A DNA stretch of 64,000 nt from Pseudomonas alcaligenes (GTDB lineage: Bacteria > Pseudomonadota > Gammaproteobacteria > Pseudomonadales > Pseudomonadaceae): assembly GCF_014490745.1 (NCBI RefSeq), contig NZ_LZEU01000001.1:3003501-3067500 (forward strand), read 5' to 3'. Below, one piece after another: positions 1-9,400 of the stretch (position 1 is the stretch's first letter; every line of letters starts with the position of its first letter). The notes beneath the pieces are model-generated. The model saw only the letters and a list, made by a program, of their open reading frames with translations, had not been told where the DNA came from and did not search any database. The position numbers and the translations under genes are program-made.

Positions 1-54
1 TGGCCTTGGCTTTGGCCCGCTGGGCACGTTTTGCTGTTTATCCGGAGAGGCCAT
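1..54 (-). CDS. Possible 5' end of a basic hypothetical protein (partial, left edge)
   Basis: A minus-strand ATG at 52-54 opens a frame that runs off the left edge, beginning MASPDKQQ. An AAGGA-like site lies about 10 nt upstream. After the eighth codon the in-frame reading is proline-rich (NVPSGPKP). One base out of frame, the same DNA reads KRAQRAKAKA, a Lys/Arg/Ala-rich composition that suits a small basic cytoplasmic protein better. The gene may therefore carry a one-base deletion, or the ATG may be spurious. Only 18 codons are visible, so no function is offered. Confidence 0.25.
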   Translation of the reverse strand, partial: MASPDKQQNVPSGPKPRP

Positions 55-428
55 GGCGGCGAGATCCTTGTTTCGTGTCTTGGCTGGCCTCGTTGACTGA
101 TTGTGCCTGCAGCCAGATGCGGGAACTCCACCCATAGCGGATGACCGGTTCAGGAAATACTTGTCTGATGGTTCTCCGTCCGCTCCTGGCCGATAGCGGC
201 CGATGACTATGGGCTGCTTCCGGCCAGAAGCAGCCATTCCTGCTCATGGGTGCTTGAACGCTAGGATAGTGCGACGGGCAACATCAATGATCTCGGCCCT
301 CAAGAATGGCTCCCCTATTAGAACCCCACGAAAGAACAAGGGGGATGAAGCCGGCTTGAGGAATTGCCGTGGATTCGTTGAGAGAGGCAGCTCGCCGCGC
401 TCTATTGCACATTCAGCAGCAGAAATTG
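55..428. other. Intergenic region with degenerate Pseudomonas-type repeat
   Basis: No convincing gene was found here. Short open frames exist on both strands, but none has a ribosome-binding site or recognisable motifs. The stretch contains the repeat half CTGGCCGATAGCGGCCG at 186-202, followed by the perfect 9-bp dyad at 212-235. The remainder, about 240-428, shows nothing I recognise. Confidence 0.5.
212..235. repeat. Perfect 9-bp inverted repeat (intergenic repeat remnant)
   Basis: The arms GGCTGCTTC (212-220) and GAAGCAGCC (227-235) are exact reverse complements around a 6-base loop. The preceding 186-202 segment (CTGGCCGATAGCGGCCG) has a similar counterpart at 6363-6379, matching 15 of 17 bases, on the other side of the TetR-to-oxidoreductase block. 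Repeats of this flavour are common between Pseudomonas genes. There is no T-tract, so it is not a terminator. Confidence 0.6.
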
Positions 429-1052
429 CTAAAGGCGGCGACTTCTCAAGCCAGACTGGATGATTGTCAGTGCTGACTGCACAAGAGCCTCGCGACTAAC
501 TGACTCCGACCGCAATGCGTCATCCCGCAACGCCAACGTCAGCACGCCATTCATCATCGACCAGACTGCGTTCGCTGTGCTGTCCGGATCCATCTCCGGA
601 TCGATCCATTCCTCTGCAATCCCATCGCGAATGATCGCCGCCATGTGCGCGATCTGCTCCCGCGCCATCGCGCCAATGCGAGAAATGGCCTCAGGATCTT
701 CTGGGGGGTTGGCCAGGATGCGGAACTGATGTGGCCGCTCCATTGCGAAGCTGACGTACGCATTGAAGATTCGCAGACCCCGCTCTTCAGGCGTCCCCTT
801 ACCGTCATACGCCTTATCGACGTAGGCACGGTTTTCCTCCATCGAGCGTTCGGCAATAGCGATGAGCAGAGCAGGCTTCCCACCCACCCGGTTGTAGACC
901 GTTTGCAGGGACACGTCGGCCCGACGTGCAACCTCATCTGCTGATACAGCCGCCATCCCCCCCTCAATCAGCAAGGTCTCGGCAATCTCTACCAGGTTCT
1001 GGCGCATGTCAGCTGCGCGGCGTTGGGTGCGGGTCAAATTCACGGTCGTCAT
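429..1052 (-). CDS. TetR/AcrR-family transcriptional regulator
   Basis: This is a likely ligand-responsive repressor of the divergent gene set that starts at 1160. With the ATG at 1052 it is 207 aa, normal for the family. Residues about 15-60 form the TetR DNA-binding domain, with ADEVARRADVSLQTVYNRV as the helix-turn-helix; the rest is helical and should bind the inducer and the second subunit. A TTG eight codons upstream (1076) is a possible start, but neither start has a clear ribosome-binding site. The gene is divergent from the hydrolase, and the 107-bp gap holds a repeated AACGTT motif that suits an operator. The ligand is unknown. Confidence 0.9.
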   Translation of the reverse strand: MTTVNLTRTQRRAADMRQNLVEIAETLLIEGGMAAVSADEVARRADVSLQTVYNRVGGKPALLIAIAERSMEENRAYVDKAYDGKGTPEERGLRIFNAYVSFAMERPHQFRILANPPEDPEAISRIGAMAREQIAHMAAIIRDGIAEEWIDPEMDPDSTANAVWSMMNGVLTLALRDDALRSESVSREALVQSALTIIQSGLRSRRL

Positions 1053-1090
1053 GGCGGTTGACGGTATCACACTCAATGGATAGAGTCATA

Positions 1091-1118
1091 TCCAACGTTG
1101 TAATAGATTCCAACGTTT
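1091..1118. promoter_or_regulatory. Candidate TetR operator (repeated TCCAACGTT)
   Basis: TCCAACGTT occurs at 1091-1099 and again at 1109-1117, so the two copies are 18 bp apart. The first lies in the 8-bp palindrome CAACGTTG and the second in CAACGTTT. The pair sits between the divergent TetR and hydrolase genes, where a local repressor would bind to control both. The assignment rests on position and symmetry only. Confidence 0.45.
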
Positions 1119-1159
1119 GAGTTAAAACAATTTCAATACACGACTCCAGGATCATGACC

Positions 1160-2053
1160 ATGAACCGTCTCGATGTTGAGTTCCTGTCTGAGGGCAGCCG
1201 CTGTAAGGCTTGGCTCTATCTGCCGAAAACCAAGAAACCTGCTCCCGTCATCGTCATGGCTCATGGCCTGGGGAGTACGCGCGTGATGCGACTCGGTGCC
1301 TATGCCGAGCGATTTAGAGACCTCGGCTATGCCTGCCTGGTCTTCGACTACCGGCATTTTGGTGATAGCGAGGGTGAACCGCGTCAGCTGCTGGATGTGA
1401 ACAAGCAGTTGCAGGATTGGAAGGCTGCCATCGCCTTCGCGCGGACGCGCACTGATGTGGATACAGACAAAGTCGTCCTCTGGGGCACATCCTTCAGTGG
1501 AGGTCATGTCATCGCGACTGCCGCCGATGATCAGAGAGTCGCTGCGGTGATCTCCCAGTGCCCCTTCACCGACGGCATGGCCTCCAGCATGGCTGTCCCG
1601 CCCCAGACCTCGATCAAGGTCACCATCCGCGCCCTGACAGACAAACTGGGTTCCTGGTTTGGTGCTGCGCCAGTAACGATTGCCCTGGCGGGCAAGCCTG
1701 GCTCAACCGCAATGATGTCGGCGGCAGACTGCGAACAGGGCTATCTCCAGCTGGTTCCTGATGCCGCAGCCAAGCAGTTCCCCAACTACGTCGCTGCCCG
1801 CATCGCACTGCAAATCCTTACCTACTTCCCTGGTCGGAAAACACCGCAGCTGAATTGCCCGACGCTTTTCTGCGTCTGTGAAACCGACACGGTAGCTCCG
1901 GCAAAAGCCACCCTTCGCCATGCCCGTCGTGCTCCCCGTGGCCAGATCAAGATCTACAAGGAGGGGCATTTCGATATCTATCTCGGCGACTCCTTCGAGA
2001 GAACCATCGGCGACCAAATCGACTTTCTCCAACGCACCGTTCCCCTGAACTGA
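1160..2053 (+). CDS. Alpha/beta hydrolase (esterase/dienelactone-hydrolase-like)
   Basis: This is a soluble alpha/beta-fold hydrolase of about 297 aa that probably cleaves an ester or similar bond. VIVMAHGLGSTR near the N-terminus supplies the oxyanion-hole HG motif. WGTSFSGGH, around residue 115, is the nucleophile elbow. KEGHFDIYLG near the C-terminus supplies the likely catalytic histidine. The ATG at 1160 lies 8 nt after AGGA, so it is preferred over the ATG at 1154. The gene is followed after 10 bp by an SDR, and GAGGA for that gene overlaps this stop codon, so the two are probably co-transcribed. The substrate is unknown. Confidence 0.88.
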   Translation: MNRLDVEFLSEGSRCKAWLYLPKTKKPAPVIVMAHGLGSTRVMRLGAYAERFRDLGYACLVFDYRHFGDSEGEPRQLLDVNKQLQDWKAAIAFARTRTDVDTDKVVLWGTSFSGGHVIATAADDQRVAAVISQCPFTDGMASSMAVPPQTSIKVTIRALTDKLGSWFGAAPVTIALAGKPGSTAMMSAADCEQGYLQLVPDAAAKQFPNYVAARIALQILTYFPGRKTPQLNCPTLFCVCETDTVAPAKATLRHARRAPRGQIKIYKEGHFDIYLGDSFERTIGDQIDFLQRTVPLN

Positions 2054-2063
2054 GGATCCAATA

Positions 2064-2900
2064 ATGGCTTTTTACAATCTTGATGGGCGCGTTATTGCGA
2101 TCACCGGTTCGACAGGTGGGCTGGGCTCAGCCGTTTGCCAGGCACTGCTCGACAAAGGTGCCAAGCTCGCATTATTCGACATGGATGGTGCGGCGGTTGA
2201 GGCTCAAGCAACAGCCCTCGGCGCCAACACCCGCGCCTGGCAGGTGAATGTCTGCTCGATGGAAAGCATCGACACTGCAATGGAAGAAGCAGCAGCGCAC
2301 TTCGGTGGCATCGATGTGGTGATTGCGAATGCCGGCATTACTGCATTCGAGCCGCTGGTTACGGGTGATCCCAAGGTCTTCGAACGGGTGATCGACGTAA
2401 ACCTTCTCGGGGTATGGCGCACCTTCCGTGCTGCCGTAGGCCATGTACAGAAGCGTAAGGGCTACCTGATGGCGATCTCGTCATTGGCCGCGTTCAGCCA
2501 TTCGCCGTTGCAGGCTTCCTACACTGCGAGCAAGGCCGGCGTATGGGCCATGTGCAACAGCATACGCCTGGAGCTTCGCCACACGGGTGTCGGTGTTGGT
2601 AGCGTGCATCCCACGTTCTTCCATACACCGCTAATGGATCAGACCTTCAAGAGCGCTGCGGGCAGCAAGATCTGGAAAGGAAACAATTCAGGACTCTTCA
2701 AAATGGTGGCCCTGGACGATGTGGTGAAGAGCATCGTGAAGGGTATCGAGAACCGCTCCGACATGATGTTCGTGCCCAAGGAAAACTCCTTCGTCGCGCA
2801 CCTGCCACGCCTGTTCCGCAAGATCCTTGAAGCGGTTGAGTTCAAGGACAGTGAAGTCGTAGCAATGGTCGAGGCCGCCAAGCCCGCTCCAGCCAAATAG
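2064..2900 (+). CDS. Short-chain dehydrogenase/reductase (SDR)
   Basis: This is a 278-aa NAD(P)-dependent oxidoreductase of the classical SDR family. It shows the cofactor motif TGSTGGLG at residues about 15-22, the NAG motif (IANAG) around 91-95, a catalytic Ser in AISSLAAFS and the YTASK active-site Tyr-Lys pair. The C-terminal extension resembles SDRs that act on hydrophobic alcohols or ketones. GAGGA lies 7 nt before the ATG and overlaps the stop of the hydrolase, so it is the second gene of the cassette operon. A product alcohol released by the hydrolase is a plausible substrate, which is inference. Confidence 0.9.
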   Translation: MAFYNLDGRVIAITGSTGGLGSAVCQALLDKGAKLALFDMDGAAVEAQATALGANTRAWQVNVCSMESIDTAMEEAAAHFGGIDVVIANAGITAFEPLVTGDPKVFERVIDVNLLGVWRTFRAAVGHVQKRKGYLMAISSLAAFSHSPLQASYTASKAGVWAMCNSIRLELRHTGVGVGSVHPTFFHTPLMDQTFKSAAGSKIWKGNNSGLFKMVALDDVVKSIVKGIENRSDMMFVPKENSFVAHLPRLFRKILEAVEFKDSEVVAMVEAAKPAPAK

Positions 2901-2926
2901 AGCATTTCCTTACCAGGTGAGACTGG

Positions 2927-2951
2927 ACAGCTCCTGCATTGCAGGGGCTGT
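2927..2951 (+). repeat. Hairpin between the SDR and DUF1329 genes
   Basis: ACAGCTCCTGCA (2927-2938) and TGCAGGGGCTGT (2940-2951) pair at 11 of 12 positions. No T-tract follows, so it is not a canonical terminator. It could be a processing or stability element between hydrolase-SDR and the downstream genes. Confidence 0.4.
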
Positions 2952-3068
2952 GGATCAGTACGCCCTGAAGGAGCCACTTAGGGTTGATCGGCAACGGCTC
3001 AGTCGTACTCAACGCCAGTGCAAACCGCTGCCGATTCGAAAACAAAAACAACAATTCTGAGAAAGAGC

Positions 3069-4430
3069 ATGAACAAAACCACTGTGCAAATAGGCGCCTT
3101 GGCGCTGTCGTTTATCGCCATGAATGCTCTGGCAGCTGTGCCTCCCGACGAATCAGCGAAGCTAGGCAGCACCCTGACTCCGCTGGGCGCCGAGATGGCC
3201 GGCAATGCCGATGGGTCGATTCCCGCGTGGACTGGCGGCCTGCCAAAAGACGCCGGAACCGTAGATGGCAAAGGCTTCCTCGCCGATCCGTTTGCGAGTG
3301 AAAAAGCGTTGTTCACCATCACGGCGCAAAACGTGGATCAGCACAAAGACAAGCTGACTCCGGGGCAATACGCGATGTTTAAGCGCTATCCGGAAACCTA
3401 CAGAATCCCGGTATTTCCTACCCACCGCTCGGTCACCGTCCCTGTCGGTATTGCGGCTGCCGCTAAGGCGAACGCCATGGCGACAAAATTGGTAAAGGGT
3501 GGAAGCGGCCTGGAAAATTTCAAGGAGGCCTACCCCTTCCCAATCCCCCAAAATGGTTTGGAAGCGATCTGGAATCACATCACCCGATACCGGGGAGGCA
3601 GCGTACGGCGGCTGGTGACCCAAGCAACGCCGCAGTCGAATGGGGCCTACACCTTGGTCTACTTCCAGGAAGAGTTCAGCTTCCGTGGGAATCTGCGTAA
3701 TTACGACGCCAGCAAACCCAGCAATGTCCTCTTCTACTTCAAGCAACGAGTCACTGCGCCTTCGCGGCTATCGGGCAACGTGATGTTGGTGCATGAAACC
3801 CTCGACCAGGTTAAAGAACCTCGCCTGGCATGGCTCTACAACGCCGGCCAGCGTCGAGTACGCCGCGCGCCGCAGGTGTCTTATGACGGCCCAGGCACAG
3901 CCTCCGATGGCCTGCAAACGTCCGACAACTTCGACATGTACAACGGGGCGCCTGATCGCTACGAGTGGAGCCTGCAAGGCAAGAAGGAAATCTACATTCC
4001 ATACAACAGCTACAAGCTTGACTCGCCCAAGCTGAAATACAGCGACATCCTCAAGGCAGGCCACATCAATCAAGACCTGACTCGCTACGAACTACACCGA
4101 GTCTGGCATGTGGTCGCGACACTGAAGCCAGGCGAGCGGCACATCTACTCCAAGCGCGACTTCTACATCGACGAAGACACCTGGCAAGCCGCTGAGATCG
4201 ATCATTACGACGGACGCGGCAACCTCTGGCGCGTAGCGGAGGCCCACTCCCAGTTCTACTACAACACGCAAGTCCCTTGGTACACCTTGGAAACCATTGC
4301 TGACCTGCAAGCTGGCCGGTATCTGGCGATGGGGATGAAGAACGAAGAGAAGCAGGCCTACGACTTCAGTTACACCGCCTCGGAAAGCGATTACACCCCA
4401 GCAGCATTGCGCCTGGCGGGCGTGCGCTAA
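3069..4430 (+). CDS. DUF1329-domain exported protein
   Basis: This is a 453-aa protein with an N-terminal signal peptide: MNKTTVQIG, a hydrophobic core, then cleavage near ALAA/VPPDE. The mature part matches the DUF1329 family, with the early SIPAWTGGLP region and the late YELHRVWHVVATLKPGERH region; the fold resembles outer-membrane lipoprotein carriers. I chose the ATG at 3069 over the upstream in-frame ATG at 3018 because it puts the signal peptide at the N-terminus. DUF1329 genes in Pseudomonas usually sit beside a DUF1302 outer-membrane protein in clusters for steroids and other hydrophobic compounds. No DUF1302 gene is present here. A role in uptake or handling of a hydrophobic substrate is inferred. 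Confidence 0.88.
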   Translation: MNKTTVQIGALALSFIAMNALAAVPPDESAKLGSTLTPLGAEMAGNADGSIPAWTGGLPKDAGTVDGKGFLADPFASEKALFTITAQNVDQHKDKLTPGQYAMFKRYPETYRIPVFPTHRSVTVPVGIAAAAKANAMATKLVKGGSGLENFKEAYPFPIPQNGLEAIWNHITRYRGGSVRRLVTQATPQSNGAYTLVYFQEEFSFRGNLRNYDASKPSNVLFYFKQRVTAPSRLSGNVMLVHETLDQVKEPRLAWLYNAGQRRVRRAPQVSYDGPGTASDGLQTSDNFDMYNGAPDRYEWSLQGKKEIYIPYNSYKLDSPKLKYSDILKAGHINQDLTRYELHRVWHVVATLKPGERHIYSKRDFYIDEDTWQAAEIDHYDGRGNLWRVAEAHSQFYYNTQVPWYTLETIADLQAGRYLAMGMKNEEKQAYDFSYTASESDYTPAALRLAGVR

Positions 4431-4480
4431 GTCGAACCAAGTTGTGGCGATGAGCCCGAGCAAGTAATGGAGTCAGAGAA

Positions 4481-6307
4481 GTGAGCAACCCAGCCAAGAT
4501 GAGTGAATATCCAGCAAGCATCCTGATCGAGGCCGAGGATTTTGATAGCTATGGGGGCTGGGTTCTCGACTCCCAGTTCGAGACCGTCATGGGGTCGCCC
4601 TATCTGCTTGCCCACGGCCTGGGGCGCCCTGTTGGCGATGCCTCTACAACGATCAATCTTAAGCGCGACGGTGTGTACCACGTCTGGGTGCGAGCGAAGG
4701 ACTGGGTGCCATCGCATCATCCTGGGCGCTTCACCGTATCGATTAATGGAGTGGTGCTCGACACGGTGTTTGGTGCGAATGGCCAGGATTGGTCGTGGCA
4801 GCCAGCGGGCACGGTTTCGCTGGAGATGGGCGCCACCACCGTGTTGCTCCACGACCTCACCGGCTTTGATGGCCGCTGCGATGCGATCTATCTGTCTACC
4901 GATGACGTAGCCCCACCCAATGAGGTGAGTGCCTCCAGCCAAGCCTGGCGTAAAGCGCTTCGTGGCCTGCCAGATCAGCCGCTCGATGCCGGCCATTACG
5001 ATGTGGTTGTGGTCGGCGGCGGTATCTCTGGATGTGCCGCTGCGTTGACCGCTGCTCGCTTGGGGCAGAGCGTTGCTTTGATCCATGACCGTCCGGTGCT
5101 TGGTGGCAATGCCAGCAATGAAATCGGCCTGATGCCGAGGGGCTCACAGGGCGCTCTGCTCAATGAGCTGGCCCAGCGTTCAGCGAACGGTGATCTGGCT
5201 GCACTATCACTGCTGGAGGCTGAGCCTACCGCCAAGGTTTTTCTCGGACACCGCATCATCAGTGTCGAAAAGCAGGATTCTAAAATCACTGCGGTTCAGG
5301 CGATTCAGGCACGTGGTGGCCACGAGCGCCGTATTACCGGCTCAGTGTTCATCGACGCCAGTGGCACGGCCATTCTTGGCGTGCTTGCAGGTGCCGAAAC
5401 ACTGTTCGGGCGGGAGGCTCGCGCTGACTTCAACGAGCCTTACGCGCCGGAAGTGGGCGATGACATGCACCATGGCAACACGCTGTTCTTCCGCACCCGC
5501 ATGGCCGAACACCCGGTTTCATTTCCCGACGTGCCCTGGGCAATCGAAGTGTCCAAGGACTACGCCAATCTGAGTGGTCAATTACTGGAGGCCGGCGTCG
5601 AAAATGCACCAGGGCCACAGGCAGGGGCCAACCCGAGCACGCCTGAGTTCAGATTCGGCAGCAAAGCCGACATTTTTCCGGCTACCCATTTCTGGGAATA
5701 CGGTCAATGGCTCGACCCATACACCAACGGTGAGTTGATCCGCGACTACCTGATGCGAGCACTCTACGGGACGTTTTCGAACGTCAAAAACCTCGAACCG
5801 GAAAACTATGCCAACCTTGAGTTCGAATGGATGGCCTTCGTCGCAGCGCAGGGCGAGTTCCGGCGCTATCGCGGCGACTATGTGCTGTCGGAAAATGACA
5901 TCCGCAACCACACCAGCTTCCCCGATGCATTGGTGCCCAACGATGGGGCCTTTTGCATCCACTGTGCGTGGGAGCCAGGCGAAGGTAAGTACGACTTCCG
6001 CCTCAAAGATTGGATCTGGGACATGCGCGACAAACAGGCCTATGGGATCCCATACCGCTGCCTGTACTCCGCCAACATCGACAACCTGCTGATGGCTGGT
6101 AAGCACATCAGCGTTACCCACGTCGCAGGCTCATCAACCAAAACCATGGGCAACGGCTCGCAGCACGGCATTGCTACCGGTGCAGCTGCGTTCCTGTGCA
6201 ACCAGCACAAATCATCGCCGCGCGGCCTCTATGAGAACCACCTCGGCGAACTGAAAGCGCTGGTCGACCAGTTGACCGCTTGCGATCACGAGCACCCGCC
6301 CAAGTGA
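4481..6307 (+). CDS. FAD-dependent oxidoreductase with N-terminal beta-sandwich domain
   Basis: This 608-aa protein starts at GTG, with GGAG 8 nt upstream. Residues about 14-141 look like a carbohydrate-binding-type beta-sandwich (ILIEAEDFDSYGGW, then GVYHVWVRAKDW). Residues 174-210 are a Rossmann FAD-binding fold (DVVVVGGGISGCAAALTAARLGQ is its core), followed by VLGGNASNE, as in the FAD_oxidored family (PF12831). The C-terminal AGKHISVTHVAGSSTKTMGNGSQHG segment is the second FAD-contacting region. No signal peptide is visible, so it is probably cytoplasmic. It ends the cassette, about 50 bp after the DUF1329 gene. The fused sandwich suggests a sugar or polyhydroxylated substrate. The reaction is unknown. 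Confidence 0.82.
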   Translation: MSNPAKMSEYPASILIEAEDFDSYGGWVLDSQFETVMGSPYLLAHGLGRPVGDASTTINLKRDGVYHVWVRAKDWVPSHHPGRFTVSINGVVLDTVFGANGQDWSWQPAGTVSLEMGATTVLLHDLTGFDGRCDAIYLSTDDVAPPNEVSASSQAWRKALRGLPDQPLDAGHYDVVVVGGGISGCAAALTAARLGQSVALIHDRPVLGGNASNEIGLMPRGSQGALLNELAQRSANGDLAALSLLEAEPTAKVFLGHRIISVEKQDSKITAVQAIQARGGHERRITGSVFIDASGTAILGVLAGAETLFGREARADFNEPYAPEVGDDMHHGNTLFFRTRMAEHPVSFPDVPWAIEVSKDYANLSGQLLEAGVENAPGPQAGANPSTPEFRFGSKADIFPATHFWEYGQWLDPYTNGELIRDYLMRALYGTFSNVKNLEPENYANLEFEWMAFVAAQGEFRRYRGDYVLSENDIRNHTSFPDALVPNDGAFCIHCAWEPGEGKYDFRLKDWIWDMRDKQAYGIPYRCLYSANIDNLLMAGKHISVTHVAGSSTKTMGNGSQHGIATGAAAFLCNQHKSSPRGLYENHLGELKALVDQLTACDHEHPPK

Positions 6308-6362
6308 TGCTACAAAGCCCTCTAGGGTGTTCCAGGAGGTAGGCGTATTTGAATGTCTCCTT

Positions 6363-6379
6363 CTGGCCGTTAGCCGCCG
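6363..6379. repeat. Degenerate copy of the 186-202 intergenic repeat
   Basis: CTGGCCGTTAGCCGCCG here matches the left-flank copy CTGGCCGATAGCGGCCG at 15 of 17 positions. The two copies bracket the lower-GC cassette. They could be relics of the insertion event or simply two members of a common Pseudomonas repeat. Confidence 0.35.
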
Positions 6380-6401
6380 CTCGCTGCCACCAGCAAACGA
6401 C

Positions 6402-9400
6402 CTAGGCCAGCCCCATCTCGCCCTGCTCCACCAACAGCGGCCGCCAGCGGCGCAGCAGGGTGTATAGGGTCGGCACCACGAACAGGGTGAAGAAGGTGCC
6501 CACCAGCAGGCCGCCGACTATGACCATGCCGATCTGCTGGCGGCTCTCGGCGCCGGCGCCGCTGGCGATGGCCAGCGGCAGCGAGCCGAGCACCATGGCC
6601 CCGGTGGTCATCAGGATCGGCCGCAGGCGCTGCTCCGCGGCATGCCGCACTGCCTCGTGCAGCTCGTGGCCCTGGCGCAGCAGGTGGTTGGCGAAGTCGA
6701 CGATGAGGATGCCGTGCTTGCTGATCAGGCCGATCAGGGTCACCAGGCCGACCTGCGAGTAGATGTTCAGCGTGCCGCCGAACAGCTTGAGCGCCAGCAG
6801 CGCGCCGGCCATCGACAGCGGCACGCTGAGCAGGATGATCAGCGGGTCGAGGAAGCTCTCGAACTGCGCCGCCAGCACCAGGAAGATGAACACCAGGGCC
6901 AGGGCGAAGATCAGCGCCACGCCGGCGCTGGAGTCCTTGAAGTCGCGCGAAGTACCGGTGTAGTCGAACTGGGTATCCGGCGGGAAGATCGTCCGCGCCT
7001 TCTCTTCCAAGTGCTCCAGTGCCTCGCCCAGGGTGTAGCCGGAGCCGACGTTGGCGCTGATGGTCACCGCACGCAGCTGGTTGAAGTGGTTGAGTTCACG
7101 CGGCGCCACCGTCTCGCGCACCTCGATCAGGTTGGAGAGCTGCACCATGTTGTCGTTACGCCCGCGCACGTAAACGCGGTTGAGGTCGTCCGGGTTGCTG
7201 CGGTCGACGTTGGCCAGCTGCACCAGCACGTCGTACTGCTCGCCGTTCTGCTTGAAGCGGGTCACCTGGCGGCTGCCGAACAGGCTTTCCATGCTGCGGC
7301 CGATAGTCGCCACGTCGGTGCCCACCGCCACTGCCTGCTCGCGGTTGACCGTGACCTTGAGCTGCGGCGTGTTCAGCTTGAGGTCGGTGTCCAGGCTCTC
7401 CAGCCCCGGATAGTCGCGCACCGCGGCCAGCAACTGATCGACGTACTGCTGCAGCTCGGCGTACTCCAGCGAGGAGCGGATGACGAAGTTGACCGGCTGG
7501 TTGCGCGCACTCTGCCCCAGCGGCGGGCGGTTGATCGGGAAGGCGCGTACGCCGGGGATGTCCTGCAGCTTGGGCAGCAGCTCGTCGCGGATCTCGAACT
7601 GGCTGCGCGAACGCTTGCTCCAGTCCTCCAGCTTCATGAACGACAGGCCCTGGGCCACCGTAGGAAAGCCGGCGATGACCATGTAGCGGTTGGTCTCCGG
7701 GATGCTCTTGTAAGCTTCTTCCACCTGCTTGGCGTAGCGGCTGGTATAGCCCAGGGTGGCGCCGTCCGGGCCGTTGATCGAGCCGATGATGGTGCCGGTG
7801 TCCTCGGTCGGCGCCAGTTCACTGCGCAAGCCGGCGAACAGCCAGGCGCACAGCACGAGGATCGCCGCCAGCCCCAGCAGCACCAGCCACCAGGCGCGCA
7901 GCACGCGCTCCAGGCTGTGCCGGTAGCTGTAGCTCAGGTGGTTGAGAAAGCCCTCGATCAGGTTGTACAGGCGATTGTGGCGCTGCGCCGGCACGTGGGC
8001 CTTGAGCAGGCGCCCGCACATCATCGGCGACAGGGTCAGGGCGACGAAGCCGGACACCAGCACGGCGCCGGCCAGCGTCCAGGCGAACTCGGTGAACAGC
8101 TTGCCCGAGGTGCCCTGCATGAAACCAATGGGCGCGTACACCGCGGCCAGGGTCAGGGTCATGGCCACCACCGCGAAGGCGATCTCGCGGCTGCCCTTGA
8201 ACGCCGCCTGCAGTGGCGACAGCCCGGCCTCGATATGCCGGTGGATGTTCTCCAGCACCACGATGGCATCATCCACCACCAGGCCGATGGCCAGCACCAT
8301 GGCCAGCAGGGTCAGGGTGTTGACCGTAAAGCCCATCAGCGCCATCAGGGCGAAGGCGCCGATCAGCGACACCGGGATGGTCACCAGCGGAATCAGGGTG
8401 GCGCGCAGCGAACGGAGGAACAGGAAGATGATCAGCACCACCAGCGCCACCGCCTCCCAGATGGTGGCGTACACGTTCCTGATCGACTCGCGGATGAACT
8501 GCGAGTTGTCGTTGGCGATCGACAGCTCCATGCCCTCGGGCAACAGCTCGCGGATAGCCGGCAGGGCCTGCTGCAGGCCATCGGAGATTTCCAGCGGGTT
8601 GGCCGTGGCCTGCTTGATCAGGCCCAGTGCCACTGCCGAGCGGCCATTGAAGCGCACCAGCGAACGCTCGTCGGCGGCACCGATCTCGGCATGGCCGACA
8701 TCGGCCAGGCGCAGCAGGTAGCCGCGCGAGTCGTCGAGGATCAGGTTGTCGAATTCTTCCGGGGTCTTCAGGTCGGTTTCCGACAGTACGGAAAACTCGC
8801 GCTGCACCGACTCGATGCGCCCGGCGGGAATTTCCACGTTCTGCCGGCGCAGGGCGTCTTCCACGTCCTGCACGGTGAGGTCATGGGCGGCCAGCTTCTC
8901 CGGGTCGAGCCAGATGCGCATGGCGTAGCTGCGCGCGCCGCGAATCTGCACTTCCGAGACGCCGGCAATGGTCTGCAGGCGATCCTGCACCACCCGTTCC
9001 AGCAGGTCGGTGATCTCCATCGCCGAGTAGCGCTGGCTGTGGAAGGCCAGCCAGATCACCGGCTGCGCATCGGCCTCGACCTTCTGCACCATGGGCTCGT
9101 CGATTTCTTCCGGCAGCAGGCTGCGTACCCGGCCGAGGCGATCGCGCACATCGTTGGCCGCCTCGTCGGAGTTGCTGCCGAGGCGGAACTGCGCGGTGAT
9201 CTGGGTATTTTCCGAGCGACTGATGGAGCTGACGAAGTCCAGCCCCTCGATACCGGAGAGCACGTCCTCGATCGGCTGGGCGACCTGCGACTCCATGATC
9301 TCCGGGCTGGCGCCGGGGTAGATGACGTTGACCGTGACGATCGGCACGTCGATGTTCGGGTACTCGCGCACCGCCAGGCGCTGGTAGGCCAGCAGGCCGA

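Noticed and set aside
38..463. Several short frames on both strands in the left intergenic region.
   Set aside because: They cover repeat remnants and show no conserved motif or ribosome-binding site.
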